Assembly: GCA_014584705.1 (NCBI GenBank)
Contig: JACTMJ010000013.1
Coordinates: 105,996-169,995 of the forward strand
Length of the DNA stretch: 64,000 nt
Source: Acidobacteriota bacterium
Lineage (GTDB): Bacteria > Acidobacteriota > Terriglobia > Bryobacterales > Bryobacteraceae
Direction: 5' to 3'
The notes beneath the pieces were generated by a model. It did no database searches, was not told the origin of the DNA, and was given only the letters and a program-made list of their open reading frames with translations. This document shows, piece by piece, positions 1 through 7,727 of this stretch. The translations under genes were made by a program, and so were the position numbers. The first letter of the stretch is position 1. The number at the start of each line of letters is the position of its first letter.

Positions 1-1
1 G

Positions 2-322
2 CTGTCCGCCTGCGACACGGGGAGCGGAAACACCTTCGGCCAGGAGGGCGTAGCAAACCTCGTTCGGCCGGTCCTTGCCGCGGGTTCACGAAGCGTCTTG
101 GCAAGCCTTTGGGGCGCCGACGATACATTCAGCCTCATGCTGATGAAAGCCTTCTATCGCAATCTTGCCGAGGGGATCGATGCCGGCGAGGCACTCCGTC
201 AGGCAAAACTGGCGATGATCAAACGTTTCGGCCCGAACGCGACACCCCGGCTTTGGAGTGGCTACTTGCTGTACGGTGACAGCACGGCTTCTATTCCAAC
301 CATCCGAAGTGCCGCACGTTGA
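2..322 (+). CDS. CHAT-domain protein, C-terminal part (5' end outside window)
   Basis: The visible 106 residues are the end of a CHAT domain, a caspase-like peptidase fold usually placed after TPR repeats. The stretch LSACDTGSG at the very start carries the Cys expected of the His-Cys catalytic dyad. It is followed by the family pattern of Gly/Val/Leu-rich strands, SLWGADD, an amphipathic helix and a final GYLLYGD strand. The His half of the dyad and any N-terminal repeats lie left of position 1. An S41 peptidase begins 12 bases after its stop on the same strand, so the two are probably co-transcribed. CHAT proteins are often protease components of defence or regulated-proteolysis modules; its substrate cannot be read from here. 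Confidence 0.85.
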   Translation: MSACDTGSGNTFGQEGVANLVRPVLAAGSRSVLASLWGADDTFSLMLMKAFYRNLAEGIDAGEALRQAKLAMIKRFGPNATPRLWSGYLLYGDSTASIPTIRSAAR

Positions 323-334
323 GGAGATCATGCA

Positions 335-1570
335 ATGAGCTTTCTTACGGAGACCCAGCGCAAGTCAGTCCTTCAAGCCGTCCTCAAGGTGATCGGTGAC
401 AAGTTCATAAATCCCGGTTCACCACCCCCGAATGGCGGTGGTCTCGATAACCAATACGGGGAAGCTATACGAGGGGCCAACGATCCCGAAACCTTCGAGG
501 CAGCGATGAACAAGTTGCTCCAGGCACTGGGCATCAGCCATACAGGCTTTTTTCACGAAACGAAGCCACGCGCTGGGGGCAAGATCGCTCTCGCCTCGAC
601 GTTCCTGCGAGCCCCGACCCAAGACGGTGATCGCTGGGTGTTCCAGGACGTACACCCCGGCGGAGCGGCACATCGCGCAGGTATTGCCCCTGGGGACATC
701 CTGCTTCGAGTGAACGGAACAGAAATCGAGGCACCCACACCCCTATCATTTCAGTTGGGCGAAAACTACCAGGTTGAGCTGCGCCGCGTGGACAACTCCG
801 TAGTGAAATTCGAGATCTCCCTCCCGGGCTCCAAGGAAAAGAAACGTCCGCTCATCGTCCCTGAGCAGGTGGTCAACGCGGAAAAGCTATCCGATGGAGT
901 CGGTGTCATCCGCATAAGTATGTTCCCGGGAGTTCTCGGGATGGACGTTGCCCGGGACATCAGCCGTGCGGTTCAGGAACTGGACACCAGCCGGTTGATC
1001 TTCGATCTTCGAGGGAACTCTGGAGGTGGTATCGGATGCCTACGCGTGATGAGCCTATTTTGCCCCGACGCCCGCGGCGTCGGCTACAGTCTCGGCAAGA
1101 AGCAGATCGCCAACGGCACCAGCAAGGAAAGTCTCCCGCGCTTTGGCCGCATCCCATCTTCGAAGCTCCAGGTGATCCCGCTCGCGCTCCGCTTTGCCAC
1201 TGCCGGACGCGCAATTGCGATCTTCTCCGAAGGTCTCGGCCCGCGCAAGCACCACGGAAAGACCGTTATCCTGGTCAATGAGCACTCAGCCAGCGCCACC
1301 GAAATGGTGGCCGCATTTGCATCTGAGGAACGCCTCGCTCATTTGGTCGGTGTGAAGACGCCCGGCCGCCTAGTCGGTGCCAGTTCGTTCAAGGTGGGAT
1401 TCGGCTACCGGGTCGCATTGCCGGTGGCAGCCTACTTCACCTGGGTCGGCAAGAACTTGGAAGGCGTCGGCGTCGCGCCAGACACTGACCTGCCAATCGG
1501 CTTCGAAGATCTCAGGGCCGGCCGAGATCCTCAGTTGGAAAGCGCCCTCGCAATCGCCAGTGCGATGTAG
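335..1570 (+). CDS. S41-family peptidase with PDZ domain, cytoplasmic
   Basis: A 411-residue protein with a PDZ-like domain (about residues 95-165, HPGGAAHRAGIAPGDILLRV) followed by a TSPc/S41 domain. The strand-turn motif LIFDLRGNSGGG and the serine motif NEHSASATEM (about residues 315-324) are those of C-terminal-processing and tricorn-like peptidases. The Lys that acts as general base in CtpA/Prc, 25 residues after the Ser, appears as Arg here (TPGRLVG), so it may follow the tricorn-like variant or be impaired. No signal peptide or membrane segment is seen, unlike most exported CtpA proteins, so it probably works in the cytoplasm. It follows the CHAT gene by 12 bases with GAGGA ahead of the ATG. 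A joint CHAT/S41 proteolytic module is an inference from this spacing. Confidence 0.85.
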   Translation: MSFLTETQRKSVLQAVLKVIGDKFINPGSPPPNGGGLDNQYGEAIRGANDPETFEAAMNKLLQALGISHTGFFHETKPRAGGKIALASTFLRAPTQDGDRWVFQDVHPGGAAHRAGIAPGDILLRVNGTEIEAPTPLSFQLGENYQVELRRVDNSVVKFEISLPGSKEKKRPLIVPEQVVNAEKLSDGVGVIRISMFPGVLGMDVARDISRAVQELDTSRLIFDLRGNSGGGIGCLRVMSLFCPDARGVGYSLGKKQIANGTSKESLPRFGRIPSSKLQVIPLALRFATAGRAIAIFSEGLGPRKHHGKTVILVNEHSASATEMVAAFASEERLAHLVGVKTPGRLVGASSFKVGFGYRVALPVAAYFTWVGKNLEGVGVAPDTDLPIGFEDLRAGRDPQLESALAIASAM

Positions 1571-1606
1571 CGTCGCTCCCCCAGCAAATCCCCCAACAAG
1601 ATCCGA

Positions 1607-2302
1607 TCACTCAACACGAACCGAATACTCGCGCCAGGATTCCTCCTCGTGCCGGATCGCCAGACGGTGGCTCCCTGCTTCCACGCCAGCGGTATCCACA
1701 TCGACAACCAATGTCGTCACGAAGTCCACGATCATCGCCTCCCCACTTGCACTCGCCATCACCGTCCCACCATCGCCACGGATCTCCACCAAATAGCTCC
1801 CAGGCTCCGCACCCACCGGCAGTAGAATTCGCAGATGCGTGCGCCCTTTGGGGATTACCGGTACCCCCTCGCTGGGTAGCGCGCCCTCCCCGCGCAGGGG
1901 CGAAGTGCGCCGCAAATCCAGAGTTGCGACGACCACCTCGCCAGTCCCCGGCGCTCGAGCCTCCCGCCTCTCCGGTACACCAACCCGTGTCCACCGAAAC
2001 AGCCACAACCCGCAAAGCGTCACGAACGCAATCGCCGCTGCGGCAATCCACAGTCTCCTGCCAAACGTCCGCTTCTCCAACTGCGCTCGAATCGTCTGAA
2101 ACTCCTGATAGCAGGGGGAGCACTCGGCCAAGTGGTCTAACCAGGAGTCATTGATCGGCCGTTCATGCCGCGCAAGCTCCTCCAGTACCTCCCGCGGCGG
2201 GCAGCCCAGCCGATCCGGATTCGGGCTGGCATTGCGAAACAGCTCATCGGCTTCCGGGATGCTGGAAACGGGTTTGCGTGGCGGATCTGATGGGAAAGGC
2301 AT
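1607..2302 (-). CDS. Anti-sigma-factor-like membrane protein
   Basis: A 231-residue protein beginning at the ATG at 2302, chosen because AAGGAG lies 12 bases upstream; an in-frame start at 2383 has no such site. The N-terminal cytoplasmic part holds LDHLAECSPCYQEF, resembling the zinc-finger HxxxCxxC motif of anti-sigma domains. One transmembrane helix follows (about residues 84-100, LWIAAAAIAFVTLCGLWLF), then an extracytoplasmic beta-rich domain. It lies 90 bases downstream of an ECF-type sigma gene on the same strand, the usual arrangement for a sigma/anti-sigma pair. It converges on the S41 gene (36 bases between stops). The extracytoplasmic part is not a family I recognise. Confidence 0.7.
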   Translation of the reverse strand: MPFPSDPPRKPVSSIPEADELFRNASPNPDRLGCPPREVLEELARHERPINDSWLDHLAECSPCYQEFQTIRAQLEKRTFGRRLWIAAAAIAFVTLCGLWLFRWTRVGVPERREARAPGTGEVVVATLDLRRTSPLRGEGALPSEGVPVIPKGRTHLRILLPVGAEPGSYLVEIRGDGGTVMASASGEAMIVDFVTTLVVDVDTAGVEAGSHRLAIRHEEESWREYSVRVE

Positions 2303-2392
2303 GGTGTAGGGTCCTCGCTCCTTTTCATCGGGCCGCGTGCAGGGGCACATTAGCGGAGCCGCAACTTCGTGCAAGTGCGGCAAAGATGTCGA

Positions 2393-2941
2393 TCATTGCT
2401 GTTTCTCTCCCTTCCCGCCAAGCAACCGCTTCAGCTTCTGGCGAGTGCGAAACACGATCTGGTCAACCCGCGATGCTGACAGGTGCATTGCGGCTGCGAT
2501 CTCCTTGCTGGAGTATCCTGCCTGCTTGCGGATCAGAATAGAGCGCTCTTCCTGCGAGAGTTGTTCCAGCACCTCGCGGTAGAACACCCTCTGCTCCACG
2601 TCCTCTGGATTCCCCAGCCGGGCTGGGAACTGAGCCAACTGGTTGGCGGCCTTCAAGGAGTTGTCCGTGTTTCGCTCGATCGAGCCGTCCGCGCGGCGCA
2701 GGTACGAAATCGCTATGTTGTGGAGTATGGTCCAAGCGAAACCGTGCAGTTTCTTCACAGGCCCGTGGCGATCCTCATGCCGATGAATGCGGCGGCCTGT
2801 TTCCTCCAAGAGGTCGGCAATCACCGCCTCGTCATTCAATCTTGGGAAGCGGCGGCGGAAGCGCGGCAACACCCTGTCCAGGGAGGATGTGATGCGTCCG
2901 GAAAGGGGATTTCCGTTCTCGTCGGTAAGCATCAAAGCCAT
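2393..2941 (-). CDS. ECF-type RNA polymerase sigma factor
   Basis: A protein of about 182 residues with sigma-70 region 2 (GFAWTILHNIAISYLRR, the core-binding and -10 recognition helix) and region 4 (LSQEERSILIRKQAGYSSKEIAAAMHLSASRVDQIVFR, helix-turn-helix for -35 recognition). Regions 1 and 3 are absent, which defines the ECF group. The ATG at 2941 is preferred because AGGTGG precedes it by about six bases; a GTG at 2950 is also possible. An anti-sigma-like membrane protein follows on the same strand. The target regulon is unknown; the CHAT/S41 genes across the convergent junction or the divergent small gene at 3095 are candidates by proximity only. Confidence 0.88.
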   Translation of the reverse strand: MALMLTDENGNPLSGRITSSLDRVLPRFRRRFPRLNDEAVIADLLEETGRRIHRHEDRHGPVKKLHGFAWTILHNIAISYLRRADGSIERNTDNSLKAANQLAQFPARLGNPEDVEQRVFYREVLEQLSQEERSILIRKQAGYSSKEIAAAMHLSASRVDQIVFRTRQKLKRLLGGKGEKQQ

Positions 2942-3094
2942 CGCGCCCACCTGTTCGGATTAAGACTTTTCCGAAGCCTCCGGAGGCGAAGTGTCCAATC
3001 AAGTTTGCACTCGTGAACGAAGAAATCCGCCTGCGCCAGGAAAGATTCCCCACTTGCGAAAGCGTTCTTCTTATTGGAAGGAGTGTCTCCGCCC

Positions 3095-3505
3095 ATGTTC
3101 ACCAATTGGGGTTGCCCGCTGTTCCCGATGGAAGGGGCTCGATTTCGTATCGGAGGGGGCTCCGGGGACGCCCCAGCCGAGCCGGATGGAATTTGCGAGG
3201 TGATCACCGTACCTGCGATGGATGAGCTTCCATACGCGTTCGAACTCGAGTCTGGCCAGGTTCTCGACGCCACGATCACCAGCGAGCAACCCTTCGGCGT
3301 ATTGCTCTGTGACGATGCCATCTATGAAGAGTGGATTGACCAAGGCATGCTCACCCCGTTGCCGGAGAGTTTCCACCTCTACCAAGCCAGCCAGACCTTG
3401 CATATTGTTTCCTTTTCGCCCACCCAGCGCGGACACTACATCCTGCTGCTCGTGAATCCGTTGGCATCACCCATTGAAGCAGTGTTCAATGCGAGGACCA
3501 GCTAA
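3095..3505 (+). CDS. Hypothetical protein, 136 residues
   Basis: I do not recognise a family. The ATG at 3095 is chosen because GGAAGGAG lies 11 bases upstream; a TTG at 3074 would overlap that site. The protein is acidic with alternating hydrophobic strands (FELESGQVLDATITSE, LHIVSFSPTQRGHYILLLVNP), suggesting a beta-sandwich fold such as the small PPC-like domains. There is no signal peptide or membrane helix. It is divergent from the ECF sigma gene and its stop overlaps the stop of the RHH gene on the other strand by two bases, so the two genes are packed tail to tail. It could be a target of the adjacent sigma factor. Confidence 0.55.
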   Translation: MFTNWGCPLFPMEGARFRIGGGSGDAPAEPDGICEVITVPAMDELPYAFELESGQVLDATITSEQPFGVLLCDDAIYEEWIDQGMLTPLPESFHLYQASQTLHIVSFSPTQRGHYILLLVNPLASPIEAVFNARTS

Positions 3506-3882
3506 CGCAGTTTGATCTCGCCTTTCGCCGCAAGCCAGTGAGCGAGCGCCGTGTTCACCAGAACGTTCATGGAGCTATTGCGCTCATCGGCCAGCTTCTT
3601 CAGCTTCTTATGAAGGGTCCGAGGGATGGTGATGGTGGTATCGCGCACCATCTTCTCCTCGATGCTGATCATCTTCACGGCGGAGAGATCGACGGCCTCT
3701 AACGCATCACTGGCCATGTTGCTGAGATCGCCCCGGTAGCGGATCATCGTCCGCAGTACATCGTTGATCGTCTCGTTCATCCGGATAGCCAGCTTGATCG
3801 TCGATTCCGCCGGCGCCGCCGCCTTCTTGTCCTTAGGGCGCGGTGTCCCACCCTCCAATCGAACCACTCGAGCCTGCACCAT
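3502..3882 (-). CDS. Tandem ribbon-helix-helix DNA-binding protein
   Basis: A 126-residue protein with a clear C-terminal ribbon-helix-helix unit: strand DTTITIPRTLHKKLKKLADE followed by a second helix MNVLVNTALAHWL (about residues 80-120). An earlier segment, STIKLAIRMNETINDVLRTMI (about 27-47), has the same strand-helix pattern and may be a second RHH copy. AAGGAGG five bases before the ATG gives a strong ribosome site. Such proteins are plasmid or ICE regulators, antitoxins or relaxosome proteins. No toxin gene is adjacent. TACAAGC lies just upstream at 3910-3916, resembling the motif repeated at the conjugation promoters, so it may be autoregulated and act on that motif (inference). Confidence 0.7.
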   Translation of the reverse strand: MVQARVVRLEGGTPRPKDKKAAAPAESTIKLAIRMNETINDVLRTMIRYRGDLSNMASDALEAVDLSAVKMISIEEKMVRDTTITIPRTLHKKLKKLADERNSSMNVLVNTALAHWLAAKGEIKLR

Positions 3883-4314
3883 CAGAGCCTCCTTGACAGA
3901 GATAGACTGTACAAGCCAGATGGTATCACCGAAAGCCTCCAGATGGAAGTAGGTTCTGTTGCACCGAGCTCCGCCTGAATGGCCTCCACTTCCGGATGGC
4001 CGACGATCCAGACGGAATCGGTAGACGCTACGCCGTCAGTGAGGATCTATTCGCTTAGCGTTCGCAGAATGCATGAACCGACACGCTTTCTGTCGCTTAA
4101 GCCCCTCGGCAAGGAACTGCGTCGCTACCCGTGCAATGCACGCAATAACTCCGAGTCGGGCATTGCACGCTAAAGCGCAGTCAATTCACAGCGAACAAGC
4201 CGCGAATAAGCCTACGTCGCAGGTTGGGGATTAGATCGCTAGAGCTTCTACGACCTTCTGAGGAGTTCTGGCGAATTCGACAGTACGCCAGGCATCAAAG
4301 ATTGAGTTGTTCAT
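3883..4314. other. Intergenic region between the RHH gene and the Pycsar operon
   Basis: No gene is supported. It should hold the divergent promoters of the RHH gene (minus strand) and the Pycsar operon (plus strand). It contains TACAAGC at 3910-3916 and the inverted repeat described at 4130-4169. A small open frame at 3979-4173 lacks a ribosome site and protein-like composition. Confidence 0.6.
4130..4169. repeat. Inverted repeat upstream of the Pycsar cyclase
   Basis: CGTGCAATGC at 4130-4139 is matched by its exact reverse complement GCATTGCACG at 4160-4169, with a 20-base spacer. The left arm with its flank, GTGCAATGCAC, is itself an odd-centred palindrome, which suits a dimeric regulator more than a terminator; there is no T-tract. 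It lies about 145 bases before the cyclase start and could be an operator (inference). Confidence 0.5.
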
Positions 4315-5280
4315 TTGGCGGACCCTTTTTGGACAGAGTGCCGGAATAGCTTTAAGAACGCGTTAACGGCTTATTCCTGGGTTCACCAGGTTCATCCTAT
4401 TGTCAGCGCGTGGAAGGACAGCTATTCTGAGAAACGTTCCTCTTATCTGGAATTTTCGGCGTCCACCATGTCTGGCCCCAATGCCCCACTGACAGGCTTT
4501 GCCGCGCTTCTCGCAAGCGTGAGGCCGCGCGTGCCCAGCAAATGGACGCAGCGCTACCTTCAGCAGATCATCGACAGAGGCAATAACCGCATTCGGGTTT
4601 TGCAGGACCGTATCAACGGCGTGACGACCGGCAGAGTGATGCCGGATCTGGAACAGGTGACGATTGGCAGCGGAAAGCATTTCACGCTGGCCGTGTTGTT
4701 CCTGGATATCTGCGGATTCTCGGCGAGGCCAAACTGGACCAATGAAGAACAGAAGCTGATGCTCGCCACCATGAACATTTTCATGGCCGAGATGCTGAAC
4801 ATCGTCCGCGATTTCGGCGGCACGTTCGAGAAAAACACAGGTGATGGGTTGATGGCCTATTTCGGGGAAGGTTCACTGAAGCCCGCAGAACGCGTCCAAC
4901 CCGCTGTGGAAGCAGCAGTCGTAATGCACTATGCGAACGACAATTTGTTCACACCGTGGTTCCAGCAGCGCGGAATCGAGCCGATCCGCTTCCGAGTGGG
5001 TATCGATATCGGACCCGTAACGATCGCGCGCGTCGGACTGAGGGGCGATGAAAGCAGCATCGTCGCGATCGGAACGCCCGCGAATATCGCATGCAAGCTG
5101 ATGAACCGCATTCCAAACGGCGGCATCTGCATCGGAAACGAGGTCTACGCCAATCTTCCGAACAACTGGACTCAGGCGTGCCGTCAGTGCGATCAGCCCA
5201 GCGGATTTGTATACGTGGCCAACCAGGCGCCATATCTTGCGTGGGAACTGAACCATCGTCTTTCACCGCCAACCGCATGA
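4315..5280 (+). CDS. pycC: Pycsar class III nucleotide cyclase (PycC-like)
   Basis: A 321-residue soluble cyclase. The catalytic domain covers about residues 120-280 and shows the two metal-binding aspartates 46 residues apart: VLFLDICGFS (D131) and NTGDGLMAYF (D177). GIDIGPVTIARVG and TPANIACKLMN follow; in the last, Lys replaces the Arg that stabilises the transition state in ordinary adenylyl cyclases. No receiver, HAMP or membrane segment is present, as in PycC enzymes that make cCMP or cUMP on phage infection. The only early in-frame start is TTG at 4315, with no obvious ribosome site; the next Met is about residue 51. The stop lies seven bases before a 2-TM effector gene, the defining Pycsar arrangement. 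Which pyrimidine is used cannot be read from the sequence. Confidence 0.85.
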   Translation: MADPFWTECRNSFKNALTAYSWVHQVHPIVSAWKDSYSEKRSSYLEFSASTMSGPNAPLTGFAALLASVRPRVPSKWTQRYLQQIIDRGNNRIRVLQDRINGVTTGRVMPDLEQVTIGSGKHFTLAVLFLDICGFSARPNWTNEEQKLMLATMNIFMAEMLNIVRDFGGTFEKNTGDGLMAYFGEGSLKPAERVQPAVEAAVVMHYANDNLFTPWFQQRGIEPIRFRVGIDIGPVTIARVGLRGDESSIVAIGTPANIACKLMNRIPNGGICIGNEVYANLPNNWTQACRQCDQPSGFVYVANQAPYLAWELNHRLSPPTA

Positions 5281-5287
5281 GGGTTTT

Positions 5288-6037
5288 ATGAGCGATACAC
5301 CTGCGCCGCCGTTGACTTCACCGCTGATCGCGCCGCCAGAGCCGCTTCCGGGCCGCTCGGGGCATTCGAACGAGAGCCAAGCGCTGGCCGCAAGCTCCCA
5401 GACCTCCTCCTCACCATCAGCGTCCGATCTAGATGAGGCGGCCAAACAGCAGTTTCTGTGGCAGACGCATTCGTACCTGAACGAATATGCCCGGTTTGGG
5501 GACACGAAGGCAGGGTTCGCAGGAACCGCCGCCGCCGCGCTGCTAGGCGCGCTCTACAGCGCGAAGGCGCATATTCCTCTGCTTCAAACTTCTATCGGAC
5601 AGTGGCCGTTCTCCAACTGGCTCATTGCGGCCGCGTTGGGTCTGTTAATCGCAGCCGCCACCATTGCCGTGTGGACGATCCGGCCACGGCTCGGCAGCAC
5701 GCAAGATAAAGGCCTCATCTTTTGGGGAAGCGTCGCCGCGCACAAGAAGCTCGAAGAGCTGCAAACATCGTTTCACGGACAATCAGCGCGGACGCTCAAC
5801 GACCATCTTCTTCATCATGTTTTCGACATATCGTCAAAGGTCTGTGTCCCCAAATACCGGTATGTATCGATTTGCATGGCGCTGACTTTGGCCGGGGGAT
5901 TAATGGGCGGAGCAGCGCTGATGATGCAGGATTTGAGGCAACTCCAGATCGCCACACCTCCCGCTGTCGCAGCAACTCCTGCTCCTGAGGCGAAGGAACC
6001 GACGGTGGCGCCGCTACCGGCGAAGTCAAAGGAATAA
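5288..6037 (+). CDS. pycTM: Pycsar two-transmembrane effector (PycTM, DUF5706-like)
   Basis: A 249-residue membrane protein. After a Pro/Ser-rich leader of about 50 residues comes a soluble helix ending in YARFGDTKAGFAGTAAAALLG, the hallmark of Pycsar TM effectors, running into the first membrane helix (about 79-93). A second helix follows (about 110-132, NWLIAAALGLLIAAATIAVW). A third hydrophobic stretch lies near 197-217 and the tail is Pro/Ala-rich. In the family, cCMP or cUMP binding triggers membrane disruption and abortive infection. It starts seven bases after the cyclase stop with GAGGG as ribosome site. The third hydrophobic segment and both Pro-rich ends are longer than in compact members. 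Confidence 0.85.
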   Translation: MSDTPAPPLTSPLIAPPEPLPGRSGHSNESQALAASSQTSSSPSASDLDEAAKQQFLWQTHSYLNEYARFGDTKAGFAGTAAAALLGALYSAKAHIPLLQTSIGQWPFSNWLIAAALGLLIAAATIAVWTIRPRLGSTQDKGLIFWGSVAAHKKLEELQTSFHGQSARTLNDHLLHHVFDISSKVCVPKYRYVSICMALTLAGGLMGGAALMMQDLRQLQIATPPAVAATPAPEAKEPTVAPLPAKSKE

Positions 6038-6045
6038 CAAATTAG

Positions 6046-6480
6046 TTAGCATCGCCAAGAACTGGGAGCGCCTGTGACCCGGCATGTGCGTGGTTTGCCG
6101 CCAAGATTCTGAAAGTGCCCAGCGTGGCAGCAGGTCAGGTGGCAATCAAAACAAACGTCCAAGAAGGCTGCGAGACTCGACCGTCCATGCGTGTGATGCC
6201 GCTGCGTACCGTAGCGGGATGATCCGCAGCATTCGCATCGTCGGCTCTTGGGAATTGATCGGGAAAAGCTGACTCGCTCGCCATTAAAAGGGCATGTCCT
6301 CCTGTCATGCCCGACGCGACCGCAGACGCCGCACGCGCGGGGCAGGCCCGTATTCGATCTGAGCAATTCGGCCACGCCCCACAGGGTCAGCCCGACCACC
6401 GCCGCGCCAACCATGACCTCGCCAAGAGTGGGGACCGGTTGGCAGGGCTGCGGCTGCGGGTAATTTACTTGACCAAGCAT
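6046..6480 (-). CDS. Membrane-anchored zinc-knuckle / HNH-like protein (paralogue A)
   Basis: A 144-residue protein. The ATG at 6480 is chosen for AAGGAG six bases upstream. Order of parts: short Pro-rich N-terminus, one transmembrane helix (about 19-39, GEVMVGAAVVGLTLWGVAELL), an exact CX2CX4HX4C zinc knuckle (CGVCGRVGHDRRTC, about 49-62), then a Cys/His-rich core (CECCGSSRYGTQRHH ... CFDCHLTCCHAGH) that looks like a treble-clef/HNH-type site. I do not know a named family. The same architecture is encoded at 26068-26508 beside the CD-NTase operon. This copy is the last gene of a seven-gene minus-strand string and converges on the Pycsar effector, with eight bases between stops. Nuclease or sensor function is inference. 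Confidence 0.65.
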   Translation of the reverse strand: MLGQVNYPQPQPCQPVPTLGEVMVGAAVVGLTLWGVAELLRSNTGLPRACGVCGRVGHDRRTCPFNGERVSFSRSIPKSRRCECCGSSRYGTQRHHTHGRSSLAAFLDVCFDCHLTCCHAGHFQNLGGKPRTCRVTGAPSSWRC

Positions 6481-6520
6481 GAGAGCTCCTTGTTGGCTGA
6501 TCCGCATATCCAACGCCGAT

Positions 6521-7081
6521 CTAGCGCAACCTTTTAACATTGTCGCGGATTATGCGGGCCGTTCCATCATCGAGATCGCATTCAAGGGCGAGTCTGTAGA
6601 AGGCTTCGGCGGCATCGCTCTTGTCGAGTTGGTGACGGCGGGTGAGTTCTTTCGCTTTGACGCTGAGCGTCTCAACGTCCCCGGACGTCACAGGCGCGCA
6701 GTCGGCAACGGTCTGGCAAAACGCCTCGACGATAGGCTTCGACAGATCCGGACCGAACAGGAAGTAGTGAAAATACTTAAGGAAATTCGGATGGCGAAAG
6801 ACGGCATCGCCGGACGTGCCATTGCGCTTGAACACGTCAAGATGCGAAGAACCGCGGCCGCCGATGAAAAACGCCGGGTCCGTAAAAACGCGCGTGCGGA
6901 TTTCCGGGATGGCTTTGCGTTGGATGAGGGAGCGCGTCAATTCAAGGACGGTTTCGCCGTTCTTTCGCGCGAAATCCGCATCGTGGCGGTTTCGGGATAA
7001 GTCGAACTCGATGCTTTTCAGAAGCTCTTGCTCAGGCGCCGTCAATTCCACCGGCGACGGGGCCTTCATGGCGGTTCTCAC
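6521..7081 (-). CDS. Hypothetical protein, 186 residues
   Basis: No family recognised. A helical, charged, soluble protein with a central FKRNGTSGDAVFRHPNFLKYFHYFLFGPDLS segment near residues 84-114 and no cysteines grouped for metal binding. The GTG at 7081 overlaps the stop of the preceding gene (GTGA) and has GAGG upstream, implying translational coupling; an ATG at 7069 is the alternative. The zinc-knuckle/HNH-like gene begins 40 bases downstream of its stop on the same strand, so the two are probably transcribed together. Confidence 0.6.
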   Translation of the reverse strand: MRTAMKAPSPVELTAPEQELLKSIEFDLSRNRHDADFARKNGETVLELTRSLIQRKAIPEIRTRVFTDPAFFIGGRGSSHLDVFKRNGTSGDAVFRHPNFLKYFHYFLFGPDLSKPIVEAFCQTVADCAPVTSGDVETLSVKAKELTRRHQLDKSDAAEAFYRLALECDLDDGTARIIRDNVKRLR

Positions 7082-7362
7082 TTAAAAACCTCGACGTTAG
7101 CGGATTTCCTGATGGTGATGCCGTTGTGGCCGCAATCGACCGCGAACATCACATCGCGCACTTCGTCCGTGGTCAAACCAAGGTCGCGGGCCATGAATCC
7201 GTAAATGTAGATTTGAACATCGTCACGCTGACCGGTCACCTTGCGGTTCAGATAGTCTTCGCAAGCCCGGGCGATTTCGTTGTGCCGCTGCGCCTTGCGA
7301 AGAAGGCGCGGATTGTTTCCTCGGTAGCGGCTTCGGGGCACGTGGATGGGGTAGACGGGCAT
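7078..7362 (-). CDS. Hypothetical protein, 94 residues
   Basis: No family recognised. The ATG at 7362 is chosen because GAGGT lies eight bases upstream and because it begins five bases after the stop of the DUF3892 gene; earlier starts would overlap that gene. The protein has a basic N-terminal half (RSRYRGNNPRLLRKAQRHNEIARACEDYL) and a C-terminal half YGFMARDLGLTTDEVRDVMFAVDCGHNGITI, where LGLTTDEVRDVMF resembles a helix-turn-helix. A small DNA-binding protein is possible but unproven. Its stop overlaps the next start. Confidence 0.6.
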   Translation of the reverse strand: MPVYPIHVPRSRYRGNNPRLLRKAQRHNEIARACEDYLNRKVTGQRDDVQIYIYGFMARDLGLTTDEVRDVMFAVDCGHNGITIRKSANVEVFK

Positions 7363-7367
7363 GGCGC

Positions 7368-7655
7368 TTACCTCAACGGACATTGGTCTAGGGACAGCAA
7401 ATTGTTGTTCCATCGACCGTCGGCATATGTGCGGACATAGGGAGCCTTTCCGGCCTCTCTGACAACACCAACAACGGCGCGTTTCCCGCTCAGCGGATCG
7501 AGCACGAAGAACGTATTCGTTTTGGCGTCGATGCTCTGGATGACTTCTTCACGAGTCCATATCCACTTGGCCGCAGGGTTCCCGAGATGGGTGATGTGCT
7601 CGTGCGGGCTTTGGGGATTGGGTTTGACAATGCACTTTACTTGCACGTCTGCCAT
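7368..7655 (-). CDS. DUF3892 domain protein
   Basis: A 95-residue protein spanning one DUF3892 domain. The family pattern is visible: ITHLGN near the start, a W-x-x-E-V-I segment, and the C-terminal hallmark YVRTYADGRWNNNLLSLDQC. The function of the family is unknown; members are small, widespread in bacteria and often on mobile elements. The ATG at 7655 is supported by AAGGA about eight bases upstream; a start at 7691 lacks one. It is the fourth gene in the minus-strand string starting with the XRE gene and is followed after five bases by the 94-residue gene. Confidence 0.75.
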   Translation of the reverse strand: MADVQVKCIVKPNPQSPHEHITHLGNPAAKWIWTREEVIQSIDAKTNTFFVLDPLSGKRAVVGVVREAGKAPYVRTYADGRWNNNLLSLDQCPLR

Positions 7656-7727
7656 AGTTTTTTCCTTGTGTTGAGAGAGTGCGCCTCCCACTAGGGGGTG
7701 GTCTATAGCGGCGCGTTCTGGTTGTCG

